Shown here: piece after piece, positions 62,829 to 64,000 of the stretch
Position numbering within the stretch: the stretch's first letter is position 1
Layout: every line of letters begins with the position of its first letter
Assembly (NCBI RefSeq): GCF_001202025.1
Contig: NZ_LGHS01000052.1
Location: 7,501 to 71,500 of the forward strand
Length of the DNA stretch: 64,000 nt
DNA from: Pseudorhodobacter aquimaris
GTDB taxonomy: Bacteria; Pseudomonadota; Alphaproteobacteria; Rhodobacterales; Rhodobacteraceae
Reading direction: 5' to 3'
Position numbers and translations under genes: made by a program
The notes under the pieces: generated by a model
Seen by the model: only the letters and a program-made list of their open reading frames with translations
Database searches by the model: none
What the model was told of the DNA's origin: nothing

Positions 62829-64000
62829 ATGCGCGATTTTCAAAGGCCTGGACGCTCGGCCGTATATGCTGCGAACGGAATGTGCGCAACGTCACACCCA
62901 TTGGCGGCAAGTGCAGCAATCGACATTCTGAAGGCTGGCGGCAACGCGATGGATGCTGCGATTGCCGGCGCGGTATTGCTGGGATTTTGTGAGCCGCAAA
63001 TGACAGGCCTGGGCGGGGATTGTTTTGTATTGTTCAAACCAGCGGGGGGGGAAACCGTTCACGCGATGAACGGTTCAGGCCGTGCGCCCATGGGGCTAAA
63101 CGCCGCCAATCTCCGCGCACGCGGGCTGACCACGATGCCGCTTTATGCCGTAGAGGCCGTTACCCTTCCCGGTGCTGTCGATGCTTTTTGCCAGCTTTCC
63201 GCCGATTGGGGCCACATCGGGCTGGCCGACACCCTCGCCCCGGCCATCCATTACGCCGAAGAGGGGGTTCCCGTCGCACCCCGCGTTGCCAAGGACTGGG
63301 CCGAGGCCGAACATTTGCTGCAAGGTCGCGCCCGCGAGACCCTGCTTTTGAACGGCAAAGCTCTGACGCTGGGCCAAACCTTCCGCGCACCGGGTCAGGC
63401 CGGGGTGCTGCGCCGTATCGCTGCCCAAGGGCGCGCCGGTTTTTATGAGGGCGAAGTGGCACAGGATATGGTCGACTCTTTGCGCGCCCTCGGCGGCACC
63501 CATACGCTTGATGATTTCGCCGCGACCAAATGCGCCTATGTCGAGCCGGTCTCTGGCCCCTATAAGAATGTGGATCTGCTGGAGCATCCGCCAAACGGTC
63601 AGGGTGCCACCGCGATTCTTCTGCTCAATATCCTGTCGCATTTCGATATATCCGCGATGGATCCCTTTGGTGCGGATCGCGCCCATATTGAGGCTGAGGC
63701 GACGAAACTTGCCTATGATGCCCGCAACCGCTTTTTGGCCGATCCTGACCATACGAGGCGCTTGGCCCATATGCTCGCCCCTGAAACAGCATCCAGACTG
63801 GCCGCGCTCATTGATCCTAAACGGGCTATGGCAGCCGCCGCGCCGCTTACGGAATCGGTGCATAAGGACACGATCTATATCACCGTGGTGGATAAGGATC
63901 GCATGGCGGTATCCTTGATCTACTCGGTCTATCACAGTTTTGGCGCCTGCCTTGCCAGCGACCGTTTCGGCATCAATTTTCAAAACCGCGGTGCCGGTTT
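62829..64000 (+). CDS. ggt: gamma-glutamyltransferase family protein, C-terminus cut by window edge
   Basis: About 390 residues visible. N-terminal large-subunit motifs: MCATSHPLAASAAIDILKAGGNAMDAAIAG, GLGGDCFVL and MNGSGRAP. The self-cleavage site region reads KDTIYITVVDKDRMAVSLIYS, where the classic TTH motif is TIY, a version common in this lineage as I recall. The enzyme splits glutathione and other gamma-glutamyl compounds, probably in the periplasm, although no signal peptide is evident at this start. The start at 62829 (GGGGGTAAATA before it) is tentative. Confidence 0.9.
   Translation, partial: MRDFQRPGRSAVYAANGMCATSHPLAASAAIDILKAGGNAMDAAIAGAVLLGFCEPQMTGLGGDCFVLFKPAGGETVHAMNGSGRAPMGLNAANLRARGLTTMPLYAVEAVTLPGAVDAFCQLSADWGHIGLADTLAPAIHYAEEGVPVAPRVAKDWAEAEHLLQGRARETLLLNGKALTLGQTFRAPGQAGVLRRIAAQGRAGFYEGEVAQDMVDSLRALGGTHTLDDFAATKCAYVEPVSGPYKNVDLLEHPPNGQGATAILLLNILSHFDISAMDPFGADRAHIEAEATKLAYDARNRFLADPDHTRRLAHMLAPETASRLAALIDPKRAMAAAAPLTESVHKDTIYITVVDKDRMAVSLIYSVYHSFGACLASDRFGINFQNRGAG

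Overview
The window looks like chromosomal core sequence from an alphaproteobacterium of the Rhodobacterales (Roseobacter/Rhodobacter lineage). The evidence is the GC-rich composition (about 60 % by eye) and several gene arrangements typical of that group: petP-petR followed by a deacetylase-like gene, xseB, ispA and dxs; rnd-lptC-lptA-lptB-hpf-ptsN; lpxK next to a Kdo-transferase-like gene and a DUF4170 gene; and a Paracoccus-type sox cluster. I see no rRNA, tRNA, CRISPR array, insertion sequence, integrase or plasmid replication gene.

Layout. 1-13.4 kb: dinB (cut by the window edge), a tiny secreted or membrane peptide with a strong terminator, hemH, a methyltransferase, comF, glutaredoxin, a nitrilase-family amidase, a MarR regulator, an epimerase with a sugar-phosphate transferase, an apparently inactive rhomboid, trpS, a YegD-like Hsp70, a class IV aminotransferase, a universal stress protein and an aldehyde dehydrogenase with a broken start. 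13.5-23.1 kb: a 1-Cys peroxiredoxin, rpsO, a PPOX-like stress protein, a second Usp, pnp, a DUF1643 gene, an RTX-repeat protein, truB, a DUF2233 protein, rbfA and dapB. 23.1-31.4 kb: a frameshifted glycosyltransferase, an Mrr-like endonuclease, dxs-ispA-xseB, an HDAC-like hydrolase, petR-petP and ilvE. 31.4-45.6 kb: queG, ptsN, hpf, lptB-lptA-lptC, rnd, a GlcG-like protein, gluconate kinase, lpxK, a divergent Kdo-transferase-like gene, a DEAD-box helicase with a long basic tail, and pheT.

45.6-58.8 kb is a complete thiosulfate-oxidation locus. soxT-soxR-soxS face left and soxV-W-X-Y-Z-A-B-C-D-E-F-G-H face right. It encodes the SoxXA, SoxYZ, SoxB and Sox(CD) periplasmic enzyme system, its thiol-reduction helpers (SoxS, SoxV, SoxW), a flavoprotein (SoxF), a small cytochrome (SoxE), two metallohydrolase-fold proteins (SoxG, SoxH), an ArsR-type repressor (SoxR) and a YeeE/YedE sulfur transporter (SoxT). 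Inverted repeats lie in the soxS/soxV and soxW/soxX gaps, where a repressor would be expected to bind. This implies that the organism can use reduced sulfur as an electron donor.

58.9-64 kb: a Brucella RibH2-type lumazine synthase under an FMN riboswitch, an RluA pseudouridine synthase, a free-methionine-sulfoxide reductase, a frameshifted acetyl-CoA acetyltransferase, a STAS/anti-sigma partner-switching pair that resembles RbaV/RbaW, and gamma-glutamyltransferase cut by the window end.

Three genes (aldehyde dehydrogenase, glycosyltransferase, thiolase) are each broken by what looks like a single missing base. This points either to consensus errors in the assembly or to recent gene decay. 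I did not find a system that I can defend as wholly undescribed. The less usual items are the proteins with altered active sites (rhomboid, Kdo-transferase-like, SoxH), a perfect CtrA-type site upstream of hpf, and the candidate sox operators.
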